Shown here: positions 17,264-26,720 of the stretch, piece after piece | Numbering within the stretch: the first letter of the stretch is position 1 | Layout: each line of letters opens with the position of its first letter | Source: Deltaproteobacteria bacterium | GTDB lineage: Bacteria > Desulfobacterota > Desulfarculia > JACQYL01 | Assembly: GCA_016208165.1 (NCBI GenBank) | Contig: JACQYL010000045.1 | Location: 52,791-116,790, forward strand | Reading direction: 5' to 3' | DNA: 64,000 bases | Notes under the pieces: model-generated | What the model saw: the letters and a program-made list of their open reading frames with translations, nothing else | Databases searched by the model: none | What the model was told of the DNA's origin: nothing | Program-made: the position numbers and the translations under genes

Positions 17264-19225
17264 ATGGCTGAAGAAAAGATGATGACTGACCTTGATAAGC
17301 CGGGAGCGGAGGAACACTTAGTCGGCGCACCTTCGGATGATGTTGCCGGCTGGCTTAATCAAGAGGTGGACCTTTTTGACCTCGCCGCGGAGATGCTTAA
17401 AGAAGAGGGAGTGCACACCATCTTCGGCCTTACCGCCGGAGGCTGCTGGAATATCGAAGGTCACTGTCTGAGAGCCGGTATCGAGCGCGTGCACGTACGA
17501 ACCGAAGAGACGGCTACATTCGCCGCTGACGCCTACGGCCGAATGACCAGTCGGCCCGGAATAGCGGTTTCAGGTCCCGCTACGGGTATCTGCTATGCGT
17601 CTGCCGGCGTTGCCCAGGCCATGGCCGCTCAGTCCCCCATGGTGTACATTGCCGGGGAATCCGGAGCCCTGGACGATGACAAATTTCAACTTCAAGGCCT
17701 GGTTCGCGCCGAGCGCCTGTGCGAGTCCATAGCCAAGACAGCAAGGCGCGTTCCCAATACGGGTTCCTTCCTGTTCCAACTGAAACGAGCGTTACGCACG
17801 GCAGTCACACCCCCTACCGGTCCGGCCGTAGTGGCCTATACCTACGAATACCTCGACCGATCGAACTCCATAGGTCCTCGCATCGATTATCTGGTCCACT
17901 ACACACCCGGCACCTGGGCTCCAAAGCCTCGAGTCAGCGCGCCTGATCCCGAGGACGTGAGAAAGTTCATGGAGTGGCTGGTAAATTCAGAACGCCCGGC
18001 CATCGTCACCGGAGAGGCGCTGACCTACGATGACGCCCAGGATGAACTCAGGGAGTTCGTGGCCTTGACCGGCATCCCCACACACTGCCGGCGCAATTCC
18101 CGGGGGGCCATCTCCGAATACGATCCGCTCAACTGCTACGGCAGGGCCAGAGGCTACGTCATGCGCAGGTGCGACAAGGGCGTGCTTATGGGACTGCGCT
18201 GCGGAGGTCTGGAGTGGTTCGGATATCCTCCCTTCTTCGGAACGCAGGGCGTCTACACCCAGATCCAGACGCATCCCGAGAACACCGTCTTGTCGCTGCC
18301 CACCGAGCATGAACTCATCGGGAACATGAAGCTGACGATCAAACTCATGATCGAATGCGCCAAGGATATGGGGATCACCAAACCCCCGGAGAAGTGGGCT
18401 CTTTGGAGAGCCGAAGTGGCGAACAAGAAGGAGGAGTACCACCAGAAAACCCTCGATCGCACCGAACGTCAGAGGGGAGTATCCCCGCTTCATCCGGATA
18501 TTCTAGGACGGATTACCGCCGAGTTCCTCCGCGATGAATTGAACGACGAGTACTATTCCATTATCGACGGGTTCACTGCGGCCACCTACTACTCCGACTG
18601 GATTAAGGTAAAAGATCAAAGGCGAATCCTGGATGCCGCGGACACCATCGGTTTCGGGCATGCGCCGGGCATGGCCCTCGGATGCAATGCCGCCACGAAA
18701 GGAGACCGTCCCATCATAGCGATCATGGGTGACGGAGCCATGGGCGCTTGCGGCATGGACATTGAAACCTGTTATAGATGGGATGTGCCCGCCGTCTTCA
18801 TCCATCACAACAACAACCAGATCGTGGGTGGTGGTCACCTCTTCTGGAAGGACATCTGGCCATCCGGAAACCGGGAAAGGGATGGATGGTTTATCAGCAA
18901 GAACACACGATACGACAAGATGATAGCGGAGTTCGGACTGCATACCGAACTGGTGGAAAGGGACGATCAAGTGCGTCCCGCCCTGAAGCGGGCCTTCGAT
19001 TTCGTGCGTGACAAACACAAACCCGCTTTCATCGAGTGCTTCGTGGATGAGGACGTACTCCAGGAGATCTGGCCCACCATATGCGCCACCTGGTCCAGCG
19101 GCTTTATCCCCTTCAAGGAGCTTCCGCAAACCGCTAAAGACTTGATGCTCAAATGGAAGGATCATGTGCCCAGCGCCACGAAGATCGCGGCGCGTGACGA
19201 CTGGTGGGAGGCTTTGGACTGGTAA
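17264..19225 (+). CDS. ThDP-dependent enzyme, 2-hydroxyacyl-CoA lyase/oxalyl-CoA decarboxylase-like
   Basis: 653 residues, longer than acetolactate synthase (about 570). ATG preceded by AAGGAGGAAGAA. The N-terminal PYR domain holds the cofactor-activating Glu in 'RTEETATFAADAYGRMT', followed by 'GPATGICYASAGVAQAMA'. The central domain is diverged. The C-terminal PP domain has the ThDP/Mg motif 'AIMGDGAMGACGMDIET' with the downstream 'HHNNNQIVGGG'. There is no FAD-type acetolactate synthase signature. In this family 2-hydroxyacyl-CoA lyases join or split formyl-CoA and an aldehyde or ketone, and acetone-grown sulfate reducers have been reported (from memory) to induce a ThDP enzyme together with a B12 mutase. 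Placement before the mutases suggests it makes or cleaves a 2-hydroxyacyl-CoA. Exact reaction inferred. Confidence 0.75.
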   Translation: MAEEKMMTDLDKPGAEEHLVGAPSDDVAGWLNQEVDLFDLAAEMLKEEGVHTIFGLTAGGCWNIEGHCLRAGIERVHVRTEETATFAADAYGRMTSRPGIAVSGPATGICYASAGVAQAMAAQSPMVYIAGESGALDDDKFQLQGLVRAERLCESIAKTARRVPNTGSFLFQLKRALRTAVTPPTGPAVVAYTYEYLDRSNSIGPRIDYLVHYTPGTWAPKPRVSAPDPEDVRKFMEWLVNSERPAIVTGEALTYDDAQDELREFVALTGIPTHCRRNSRGAISEYDPLNCYGRARGYVMRRCDKGVLMGLRCGGLEWFGYPPFFGTQGVYTQIQTHPENTVLSLPTEHELIGNMKLTIKLMIECAKDMGITKPPEKWALWRAEVANKKEEYHQKTLDRTERQRGVSPLHPDILGRITAEFLRDELNDEYYSIIDGFTAATYYSDWIKVKDQRRILDAADTIGFGHAPGMALGCNAATKGDRPIIAIMGDGAMGACGMDIETCYRWDVPAVFIHHNNNQIVGGGHLFWKDIWPSGNRERDGWFISKNTRYDKMIAEFGLHTELVERDDQVRPALKRAFDFVRDKHKPAFIECFVDEDVLQEIWPTICATWSSGFIPFKELPQTAKDLMLKWKDHVPSATKIAARDDWWEALDW

Positions 19226-19312
19226 ACCAGACGCATCCGATCACTAGCGAGTTGATGGCGGGGGCCGCCGGCTCCCCGCCATCCTCCATCACCGAAAGGA
19301 TAGCGAAAACGC

Positions 19313-20569
19313 ATGGGCGGCGCTTTAGACAGGGAAACAAAAGGATTCTGTTCTTGGGGAAACGACCGAGTCTATCTGGTTCTGCGCGAACTCGCTCATC
19401 CGGACGAGAAAGGTGCGTTAACCATCGAATCCATCCTCGAAGATCCGGATAAATACGTCCTTCTCCACGAAGAATCTTCATTTCAAACAACGGAAAGTAA
19501 GCGTTCTCTTTCATTGCCCGAGCCGGACAGGGATCCTCGAGAATTGGAGAACATGTATGAATCCGCTCAAATGGCCGGGCACGAAACGCCGGAGGACCTG
19601 GGACCCTCGGACATACTGCCGCTCAGTATGCGGCGGAAGCTCGAAGAAATCGTTCCGATAGACGAAGACGACTCGCCGGAGAAACGACGCCGGAAAGAAC
19701 TCGAACGCACTCTCAAAAAGTATCACAGAGAGGGCCTGATCGTTTTCGAAGATGGAACGGTTTCCGTGACGGACAAGGGCGCACGCGTCCTGGCTAGGGG
19801 GGTGCTGAAACGGATCTTAGGGAATTTCAAGCCGAATTTGAATGGAAAAAACAAACCTGCTGCTTTGAAAGAAGGGTTCATCCCAACCGTTACTACCAGG
19901 AAGTACGAATCCGGCGACGACTACGCATCTCTGGACGTGGAGAGCAGTTTGCTGAACGCCCTCGGCCGGGGCGAAACCATTGGCGCGATCACCTTTCGAA
20001 CCGACGATTTCCGTGTCCGAGAAATGACGCGCGAAAATAAACTCATCGCCGGACTGCTGGTGGACACCAGCATGTCGATGCAAATGAAGGGCGTCATGGC
20101 AACGGCTCGTGACACTTCGCTGGCTCTGGCCGAGTTGATAGGAGAAAACCCCAATCACATCCTCAAAGTGTATCTGTTTGCGGATCATGTAAAAGAGACG
20201 CCACCCAGGGACATTTTCCGCAACACGTTTCCGGGTGGACTTACGGACATCTGCGCACCCCTGGAAAAATTTCGTGAGCGGGTACGTCTGCTGGAAGGAG
20301 AAAAACAGGCCTACCTGATTACCGATTCGGTTTCGAACGTGGTCAACGGCCGGCGCGTGGGATTCGAGGATGCGGCCCCCAGGGTGCTGGAGGAAGCGTC
20401 GCGCTATCGCAAGGAGAAGATAACCCTGAACATCGTTATGCTGGGAGAACAGGAACAGTTCAGGCACTTCTGCCTGAAGTTGGCTCAGAGAAGCATGGGA
20501 AGAGCCTTCTTCGTTTCCTCGGACAGTATGACACAAACCATAGTCAGGGACTATTTTCGCTTCTCCTGA
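19313..20569 (+). CDS. VWA-domain protein, ChlD/CbbO-like partner of an AAA+ ATPase
   Basis: 418 residues. The N-terminal 200 are charged and contain a winged-helix-like stretch. The C-terminal von Willebrand A domain has a full MIDAS: 'LLVDTSMSMQMKG' (DxSxS), Thr in 'FPGGLTDICAP' and 'YLITDSVSN'. VWA proteins of this kind pair with AAA+ ATPases of the ChlI/MoxR/CbbQ group in metal chelatases and enzyme activases. The matching ATPase is at 31697, at the other end of the mutase cluster. The gene lies 87 bp after the lyase and 48 bp before the first mutase, in the same operon. Likely role: assembly, metal loading or rescue of one of the neighbouring enzymes. Confidence 0.72.
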   Translation: MGGALDRETKGFCSWGNDRVYLVLRELAHPDEKGALTIESILEDPDKYVLLHEESSFQTTESKRSLSLPEPDRDPRELENMYESAQMAGHETPEDLGPSDILPLSMRRKLEEIVPIDEDDSPEKRRRKELERTLKKYHREGLIVFEDGTVSVTDKGARVLARGVLKRILGNFKPNLNGKNKPAALKEGFIPTVTTRKYESGDDYASLDVESSLLNALGRGETIGAITFRTDDFRVREMTRENKLIAGLLVDTSMSMQMKGVMATARDTSLALAELIGENPNHILKVYLFADHVKETPPRDIFRNTFPGGLTDICAPLEKFRERVRLLEGEKQAYLITDSVSNVVNGRRVGFEDAAPRVLEEASRYRKEKITLNIVMLGEQEQFRHFCLKLAQRSMGRAFFVSSDSMTQTIVRDYFRFS

Positions 20570-20617
20570 AAGGATCCTGATCGTTTTCAGACAGTAAGTA
20601 GAGCTACGGAGCTGTAT

Positions 20618-22270
20618 ATGGAAAAGACACTGAAGACCGACGATCGTTTCTTTGAGAAGGCAAGCAGGCACATGACGTGGTCCGACATCCCCGTCAAAGC
20701 CATGTATGGCCCTGAAGACGTGAAAAGCCTCTCCTACGAGGAAGACATCAACCATCCGGGCGAGTTTCCTTTCACACGAGGGATATTCTCCGACATGTAC
20801 CGGGGACGGCTGTGGAGCATGCGAGAACTCTGTGGATACGCGTCACCCGCGGCAACCAATCAACGCCTGAGATACCTCATCGCGGAAGGCCAAAGCGCCC
20901 TGAATGTCATTGGGGATCTCCCCACCCAGTACGGCATTGACTCCGACCATCCTTGCGCGGAAGGCGAGGTGGGTTTGGAAGGAGTGCCCATTGACTCCAT
21001 ACGGGATATGGAAGTGATGATGGAGGGCATTGACCTCGAGGCCACAAGCATCAATCTCTCCAACTACCTTTGCCCTTTCATGGCCCTTTATTTGGCTGCC
21101 GCGGAGAGAAGGGGCTTTGATTTCACTAAACTGCGCGGCACCTTTTTGAACGATACCCTGGTCCATATTCTCACGCTTTACTATCCGAAGACCGTCCTGC
21201 CGTTTGACATCGGAAGGCGCATGACCGTGGACACGATCATCTATTGCAGGGAACATGTCCCCCGCTATTATACAATTACACAGGGATCGGAAGGGCTAAG
21301 GGAGAGCGGCGCCACCGCTGTTCAGGAAATCGTGTTTGATTTCTGCGTAGCGAGATATTGGCTGAAATCCATACTCGAGCGGGGAGAGGGGCGTATCAGG
21401 ATCGAGGACGTGGCTCCGAGGTTCGGCTTTACCCACCGCGTCGGAATCGACATCTTTGAAGAAGCCTGCAAGTTCAGGGCGGCTCGAAGACTATGGGCTC
21501 GCGTGATGAAGGAGGACTTCGGTACGACGGATCGCAAATCCGCCACATACAAGGTACACACTCCCACTCTGGGGGTCCAGTTGCAGAGGCCCCAGGTGGT
21601 TAACAACATCGTTCGTATCGCTTATCAGTCACTGGCCGCCGTGTTGGGCGGGGTACAGTCCATTCATACCATGGGCTTCGATGAACCCGTTGCCCTGCCT
21701 ACGGAAGAGACCCATCGCCTGGCCCTGCGCACCCAGCAGATTCTCTGCTATGAAACCGGCGTCGTCAATGTAGCTGACCCTCTGGGAGGTTCTTACTATG
21801 TGGAGAGCCTGACCAACCAGTTGTACGAACAGATGAGTCGCATGATGGAGGACTACAAAGACACCATAGCCGACCGAATCTTGAACGGGGACCTGCAAAG
21901 ACTGCTGCAGAATCAGGCCTACAAGTTTCAAAAAGAGGTGGAAAGCGGGGAGCGTCCTATCGTCGGAGTGAATTGCTTTACCATATCCGAGGATCAAGAG
22001 ACGGGGGAGAAAGCTCACAGAATCCCTCAACAGGAAGTGAGAGAACACCTCGAGAACCTCAAGGAATTCAAGCGGAAACGGGATGTCAAAAAGGTCGCCC
22101 GGAGCCTGGAGAACGTCATGCGGGCGGGAGAGAACAAGAACGAGAACCTGTTTGGGCATGTGCTTGAAGCGGCCAGGAGTGAAGCGACCTTTGGGGAAAT
22201 GATTGGAGCCATACGCATGGGACATGGAGCTCCGTATGATCCCTTCGATGAGATCGAATACCCGTTTTAA
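20618..22270 (+). CDS. B12-dependent acyl-CoA mutase large subunit, atypical pocket (first copy)
   Basis: 550 residues, the length of a separate alpha chain without B12 domain. The family framework is clear: 'FPFTRGIFSDMY', 'GIDSDHPCAEGEVG', 'FRAARRLWARV' and 'TQQILCYETGVVNVADPLGG'. Compared with P. freudenreichii methylmalonyl-CoA mutase, the specificity positions differ: Tyr89 is Leu ('SMRELCGYA'), Ala116-Phe117 is Ile-Gly ('ALNVIGDLPT'), Gln197 is Leu ('TFLNDTL') and His244 is Gly ('SEGLRESGAT'). The Arg that would be 207 seems kept ('GRRMTVDT'), though the local alignment has a gap. This is neither methylmalonyl-, isobutyryl- nor 2-hydroxyisobutyryl-CoA mutase by signature. The pocket looks enlarged, suggesting a bulkier substrate. 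It pairs with the small subunit at 22284 and is closely related to the copy at 29389. Confidence 0.8.
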   Translation: MEKTLKTDDRFFEKASRHMTWSDIPVKAMYGPEDVKSLSYEEDINHPGEFPFTRGIFSDMYRGRLWSMRELCGYASPAATNQRLRYLIAEGQSALNVIGDLPTQYGIDSDHPCAEGEVGLEGVPIDSIRDMEVMMEGIDLEATSINLSNYLCPFMALYLAAAERRGFDFTKLRGTFLNDTLVHILTLYYPKTVLPFDIGRRMTVDTIIYCREHVPRYYTITQGSEGLRESGATAVQEIVFDFCVARYWLKSILERGEGRIRIEDVAPRFGFTHRVGIDIFEEACKFRAARRLWARVMKEDFGTTDRKSATYKVHTPTLGVQLQRPQVVNNIVRIAYQSLAAVLGGVQSIHTMGFDEPVALPTEETHRLALRTQQILCYETGVVNVADPLGGSYYVESLTNQLYEQMSRMMEDYKDTIADRILNGDLQRLLQNQAYKFQKEVESGERPIVGVNCFTISEDQETGEKAHRIPQQEVREHLENLKEFKRKRDVKKVARSLENVMRAGENKNENLFGHVLEAARSEATFGEMIGAIRMGHGAPYDPFDEIEYPF

Positions 22271-22283
22271 GAGAGGGAATGCC

Positions 22284-22700
22284 ATGAAAATGGTAAGGGA
22301 GAGGGAAAAGCCGATCAAGATACTTCTGGCAAAGGTAGGACTGGACGGACATGACCGGGGTATCGTTATTCTGTCCAAGGCGCTTATGGATAGCGGAATG
22401 GAGGTAATATACCTGGGCGCCTATCGCAAGGTGAAGGAAGTGGTTCAGGCGGCCCTTCAAGAAGACGTGGATGCAATAGGCCTCAGTTTTCTGGGCGGTG
22501 AGCACCTGATTTTCTCGGAAAAGATGCTCGGGGCCATGAAAGAAAAGAACATGAGCATTCCGCTTCTGGTCGGAGGTGTCATACCCCGGGAAGATCTGCC
22601 TGATCTAAAGCGAATGGGAGTGAAAGACGTCATTATCTCAGGAGTGCCGCTGGAAACGATCAGGGAGAGAATCACCGAGGTTGTGCTCAAAGAGGGATAG
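22284..22700 (+). CDS. Cobalamin-binding small subunit of acyl-CoA mutase (first copy)
   Basis: 138 residues from the ATG at 22284 (GAGAGGG upstream, 13 bp after the large subunit); the frame open further upstream lies inside that gene. B12-binding fold with base-off/His-on motif 'KVGLDGHDRGIVIL' (DxHxxG), then 'GLSFLGG' in the SxL position and 'LLVGGVIP' as the final GG. His in the first motif ligates cobalt. It forms the holoenzyme with the large subunit at 20618. More like the third small subunit (31069) than the second, mirroring the large chains. Confidence 0.88.
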   Translation: MKMVREREKPIKILLAKVGLDGHDRGIVILSKALMDSGMEVIYLGAYRKVKEVVQAALQEDVDAIGLSFLGGEHLIFSEKMLGAMKEKNMSIPLLVGGVIPREDLPDLKRMGVKDVIISGVPLETIRERITEVVLKEG

Positions 22701-22953
22701 AAAAGGAGCCGTTCCCTTCGGCGAACGGGTGAGGAGTCCATGCAACCATGGATTCCCACGGCAGCTGATGCATGTACCGATTCAGCGAGCTCACTCGCAG
22801 CCCGAAGACCCTCTGCAGGAATTCACGTTTTTTGGGCCTTCCGATCGGCCCATTCAGAGACGGCATGGCGCGGTTAAACACGAGGTAAGACTAACGTCGA
22901 TTCTGTTGTCCGAACAGGATGACCGAATCCGGCAAGCCGAGAGGAGGAGAAGC

Positions 22954-24624
22954 ATGTTTCATAAGAAAACGATCGAAGAAATAGCCAAGAGGCGTGAGGC
23001 CTGGAAAGAAAACACGCTCTCCAAGGTCCCTCCTCGAAAACAAGAATTCACCACTATCTCCGGCATACCCATTAAAGAGATCCACACTCCGGAAGACATT
23101 GCGGATTTGGACTACCTGAAAGATCTGGGGTTCCCGGGAGAATACCCTTTCACACGGGGCGCTTACGCCCCCATGAATCGAAGCCGTCCGTGGACCATCC
23201 GGCAGGTGGTCGGCGTAGGCACGGCCAAGGAGACTAACGAGCGGCATAAATTCGTAATGAAGACCGGTCAGACCGGCATGAGCAACGACTTCGATGTTCC
23301 GACCTGCATTGGCCTGGATTCGGATCATCCCCTCGCTGAAGGAGAAGTGGGACGGGTGGGCGTCGCCATTGACACCCTGGCCGATATGCAGATGCTCTAC
23401 GAGGATATTCCCCTGGAAAACACCAATCATTCCTTCACGATCAATCATCCCACTCCCGCCATTTTGAGCATGTTTCTGAACCTGGCGGAAAAGCAGGGTG
23501 TGCCGTTCAGTGCGCTGAGAGGCACCACTCAGAACGATCCCCTGAAAGAATGTTTCGCTATGAAGATGTTCTCGTTCCCGCCGCAGTCCAGCGTTAAACT
23601 CCTGGTGGATACATGGGAGTTCGCCTCAAAATATCTGCCCAAGTGGAACGTGACCAATGTAAACGGATATCCCACCCGAGACTCGGGAGGAACCGTCTAT
23701 CATGAGCTGGGTTTTACGTTCGCAAGCGCCATTAATTATTTTGACGAGGCACTGAAACGCGGCATCGATGTGGATGCCATTGCTCCGAATGTTTCCTGGT
23801 TATGGTATGTGCATATCGACTTTCTCGAAGAGATTGCCAAGTTCAGAGCAGCCAGACGGATCTGGGCCAAGATCATCAAAGATAGATACGGCGCCAAAAA
23901 TCCAAAAAGCTGGACGCTTCGAATGCATGCCCAGACGGGAGGAGGAGCCTACACGTATCAGCAGCCGGAGAACAACATTGTCCGAGGGACCATTGGCGGA
24001 ATGGCGGCTGCACTGGGCGGTGTTCAGTCTATGGCCATTGCTTGCTTCGATGAAGCGCTTTCCATTCCTTCGGAAAACGCCCATAGGCTATCCATACGGA
24101 CTCAGCAGATCCTCTGCCACGAAAGCGGCATCGCAAATGTTGTCGATCCCTTTGCGGGCTCCTACTTCATGGAATGGCTGACGAACGAGGTGGAAAAACG
24201 AACATGGGAGGTCATTCAGGAGGTCGAAAGCCGGGGAGGAATGGCCAAATGCGTGGACACGGGATATGCGGATAAGATCCTTACGAACCAAGCATACAAG
24301 TACAACAAATCCGTTGAAAACAAAGAACGGATATTGGTGGGAGTGAACGAGTTCGTTTCCGAGGAGGAAGAGGAGGAGCCTGAGATATTCAGAGTCACCG
24401 AGGAAACGGAACGGACACAGCTCGCCAACTTAAAGAAGATAAAAGAAGAACGAAACAACCAGGAGGTCCGGAAAACGCTCGACGACCTCCGGAGGGCCGC
24501 TGAAAAGAATGAAAACGTGATGCCCTATTGTATCGCCGCTGCCAAGGTATATGCTTCCGAGGGAGAGATCATGCAGGCATTGAGGGACATTTACGGAGAA
24601 TTCAAACCGCCTTCTATCTTATAA
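22954..24624 (+). CDS. B12-dependent acyl-CoA mutase large subunit, 2-hydroxyacyl-CoA mutase-like
   Basis: 556 residues from the ATG at 22954, behind GAGGAGGAG; longer upstream frame rejected because family N-termini match from 'MFHKKTIEEIAKRREAW'. The substrate region reads 'RPWTIRQVVGVGTAKE' and 'GMSNDFDVPTCIGLDSDH'. The Asp before Phe corresponds to Asp117 of HcmA, the residue that binds the hydroxyl in 2-hydroxyisobutyryl-CoA mutase, and Val stands at the HcmA Ile90 position. Methylmalonyl Tyr89, Arg207 and His244 are Val, Lys and Pro here, so methylmalonyl-CoA is unlikely. Best guess: 2-hydroxyacyl-CoA to 3-hydroxyacyl-CoA rearrangement, for example of a hydroxyisobutyryl- or hydroxy-2-methylbutyryl-CoA formed by the lyase. 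Pairs with the subunit at 24712. Confidence 0.83.
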   Translation: MFHKKTIEEIAKRREAWKENTLSKVPPRKQEFTTISGIPIKEIHTPEDIADLDYLKDLGFPGEYPFTRGAYAPMNRSRPWTIRQVVGVGTAKETNERHKFVMKTGQTGMSNDFDVPTCIGLDSDHPLAEGEVGRVGVAIDTLADMQMLYEDIPLENTNHSFTINHPTPAILSMFLNLAEKQGVPFSALRGTTQNDPLKECFAMKMFSFPPQSSVKLLVDTWEFASKYLPKWNVTNVNGYPTRDSGGTVYHELGFTFASAINYFDEALKRGIDVDAIAPNVSWLWYVHIDFLEEIAKFRAARRIWAKIIKDRYGAKNPKSWTLRMHAQTGGGAYTYQQPENNIVRGTIGGMAAALGGVQSMAIACFDEALSIPSENAHRLSIRTQQILCHESGIANVVDPFAGSYFMEWLTNEVEKRTWEVIQEVESRGGMAKCVDTGYADKILTNQAYKYNKSVENKERILVGVNEFVSEEEEEEPEIFRVTEETERTQLANLKKIKEERNNQEVRKTLDDLRRAAEKNENVMPYCIAAAKVYASEGEIMQALRDIYGEFKPPSIL

Positions 24625-24711
24625 CGAGCAGATTCAGGGTCTTTCCATCGCATTGAACTCACGGCTTTTATGAGTTCGACCGGGCGTTTCTTCAAAGAAA
24701 GGAGGAGGCAT

Positions 24712-25122
24712 ATGGTCGGTACGAGGCCGATACGGGTGTTACTCGCCAAGCCGGGACTGGACGGGCATGATCTTGGAGTCAAGATGGTCGCTCTGGCCCT
24801 GAAGGATGCCGGCATGGAAGTGATCTATCTGGGCATGAGGCAGACGCCGAACAGTATTGTGAAAGCCGCTGTCCAGGAAGACGCGGATGTCATTGGCTTG
24901 AGCAATCTCTCCGCTTCCCTGATTCCCATGGGCAGACACGTGATGGAGCTGCTCAAGGAGAAGCAGATGAACATTCCGGTTTTGTACGGCGGGACGATTC
25001 TGAAGGAGGACCGCAAGAAGCTGCTGGATATCGGGATCAAAGAGACGTTTTCCCCCGGCACCATGATGAAGGATATCATCTACGCCATAAAGAAATTGGT
25101 TCCTGAAGACAAACTCCGATAG
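24712..25122 (+). CDS. Cobalamin-binding small subunit of acyl-CoA mutase (second copy)
   Basis: 136 residues from the ATG at 24712, directly behind the strong site AAAGGAGGAGGCAT; an upstream in-frame ATG at 24670 lacks one. Motif 'KPGLDGHDLGVKMVALAL' carries the cobalt-ligating His, then 'GLSNLSASLIP' and 'VLYGGTILKED'. This 'DGHDLGVKMVA' form resembles small subunits of 2-hydroxyisobutyryl-type mutases more than the other two copies here do, supporting its pairing with the large subunit at 22954. Next is the thiolase, 47 bp on. Confidence 0.85.
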   Translation: MVGTRPIRVLLAKPGLDGHDLGVKMVALALKDAGMEVIYLGMRQTPNSIVKAAVQEDADVIGLSNLSASLIPMGRHVMELLKEKQMNIPVLYGGTILKEDRKKLLDIGIKETFSPGTMMKDIIYAIKKLVPEDKLR

Positions 25123-25169
25123 CAGGCGCCGCAACCCACATAAACCATTCAATCACAGGGAACGACGTC

Positions 25170-26300
25170 ATGAGAAGCGTGTCGATCGTAGGAGTGGGAA
25201 CCACCGATTTCGGAATTCTCGAAGGTATGAGCCTCAAGAAGATGGCCTCCCTGGCCACCAACCGGGCCATTGTCGATGCGGGCATCAATCGAAAGGAAAT
25301 CCGAGCCTTCTACCTGGGCAACTACATTGGGGGCATTTTGGAGGGCCAGGAAACCCTGGCGCCCGTGGTGGCCTGCGACAAAGGCGAGGGGGCCTGTTGT
25401 TCCGCGGGCATTGCCTTACGTCAAGGGTTCATGCTCATCGCCTCCGGCGTATATGATTTTGTACTGGTCGGAGGTGTGGAAAAGATGAGCGGCGCTTCAA
25501 CAGCGAAAAACACCGAGGCGCTCGCCGCAGGCATGGACAAAGACATGGAAGGATACACGGGACTGACGTTTCCGGGATACTTTGCCCTCGTGGCCCACCG
25601 TCACATGTACGAGTACGGAACCACCATTGAACAGATCGGTCTCGTATCCGTAAAAAACAGAAAAAATGCGGTGAAGAACCCCAGGGCGCGTTTCCGGAAA
25701 GAAACCACCCTCGAAGAAGTACTGAATTCCCGATTGGTTACGGACCCCCTAAAACTGTTCGATTGCTGCCCCATTTCGGACGGAGCCGCAGCCGCTGTTC
25801 TGTGCCCAACGGAAATCGCCCGGAATTTCACGGACAAACCCATAGAAATCATGGGATCAGGGCATGGATTGGGGAACAGTACATCTTACGCCATGGAAGG
25901 CCCATCCTGTACGGCAACGGTTTATGCCGCCAAGCAGGCCTTCGACATGGCAGGAATCAAGCCCTCCGACGTGGACGTGGCGGAGATTCACGACTGCTTC
26001 ACCATTGCTGAGATTGTGGACAGCGAAGACATCGGTTTCTTCGAGAGGGGAAAGGGCGGACCCGCTGTGGAAGAAGGACTGACCCAGGTGGATGGAAAGA
26101 TTCCTATCAACACGAGTGGTGGACTGCTTTCCAAAGGACATCCCGTCGGAGCTACAGGACTCGGCCAGGTGTTTGAAATAGTCAGGCACTTACGGGGAGA
26201 GCACGAAAACCAGGTAAAGGACGCTGAGATCGGCCTTGCCATGAATCTGGGAGCTTCGGGGCTTGTTTCCACGGTCACCATTTTAAAAGGAGCCGTATGA
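25170..26300 (+). CDS. SCP2-type thiolase
   Basis: 376 residues. The thiolase fold begins 'VSIVGVGTTDFGILEG'. The nucleophile region is 'GEGACCSAGIALRQG' (Cys near residue 74-75), with the C-terminal 'VAEIHDCFTIAEI' and 'SGGLLSKGHPVGATGLGQ', which holds the catalytic His. This is the SCP-x/archaeal thiolase class that works with a DUF35 partner. Its stop overlaps the start of exactly such a partner at 26297. Because the catalytic cysteines are present it should be a true thiolase, not an Ltp2-type retro-aldolase, which lacks them. In this operon it would cleave the 3-ketoacyl-CoA produced from a mutase product. Confidence 0.83.
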   Translation: MRSVSIVGVGTTDFGILEGMSLKKMASLATNRAIVDAGINRKEIRAFYLGNYIGGILEGQETLAPVVACDKGEGACCSAGIALRQGFMLIASGVYDFVLVGGVEKMSGASTAKNTEALAAGMDKDMEGYTGLTFPGYFALVAHRHMYEYGTTIEQIGLVSVKNRKNAVKNPRARFRKETTLEEVLNSRLVTDPLKLFDCCPISDGAAAAVLCPTEIARNFTDKPIEIMGSGHGLGNSTSYAMEGPSCTATVYAAKQAFDMAGIKPSDVDVAEIHDCFTIAEIVDSEDIGFFERGKGGPAVEEGLTQVDGKIPINTSGGLLSKGHPVGATGLGQVFEIVRHLRGEHENQVKDAEIGLAMNLGASGLVSTVTILKGAV

Positions 26301-26635
26301 TGCTTGGGTCAACGCACGACATTATCGCAGACAGGTGCGCCCGGTGCGGGAAACGGTTCATATCCCCGGCTTACGTGTGCGCCGCGTGTGGAAGCGAGGA
26401 ATTCGTCTCCGACGAAGTGGAAGGGAAAGGTAGAATCTACACGCACACCACCATACGAGTGGCACCCGAGGCCTTCCGAAATCAAGTCCCCTACCCCATG
26501 GCCATCATCGAGTTGCCGCACGAATTGAGGCTGACCGCTCGCATGTTGCTCAAAGAAGGCCAGAAAATGGAAATCGAGCGAGCGGTTTCTTGCATAGGCA
26601 AAGATGAGGCCGGTTATTGGTTCGAACTCGAATGA
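26297..26635 (+). CDS. DUF35 OB-fold zinc-ribbon protein, thiolase partner
   Basis: 112 residues, start overlapping the thiolase stop by four bases (ATGA). The zinc ribbon is 'DRCARCGKRFISPAYVCAAC' followed by an OB-fold with 'GKGRIYTHTTIRVAP' and 'PYPMAIIELP'. DUF35 proteins form stable complexes with SCP2-type thiolases and condensing enzymes and help hold the CoA substrate. The translational coupling here supports a one-to-one complex. Confidence 0.87.
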   Translation: MMLGSTHDIIADRCARCGKRFISPAYVCAACGSEEFVSDEVEGKGRIYTHTTIRVAPEAFRNQVPYPMAIIELPHELRLTARMLLKEGQKMEIERAVSCIGKDEAGYWFELE

Positions 26636-26720
26636 ACGGGTTGCGATTCCCGATTCCTTGCGTGCAGGAACCGGTTTTGAATCATTTTCTCAACATCGCC
26701 GATAAAGGATTGGTTTTGAC

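Noticed and set aside
25170..26635. Ltp2-type retro-aldolase with DUF35 instead of thiolase
   Set aside because: The catalytic cysteines and GHPVGA His region of true thiolases are present.
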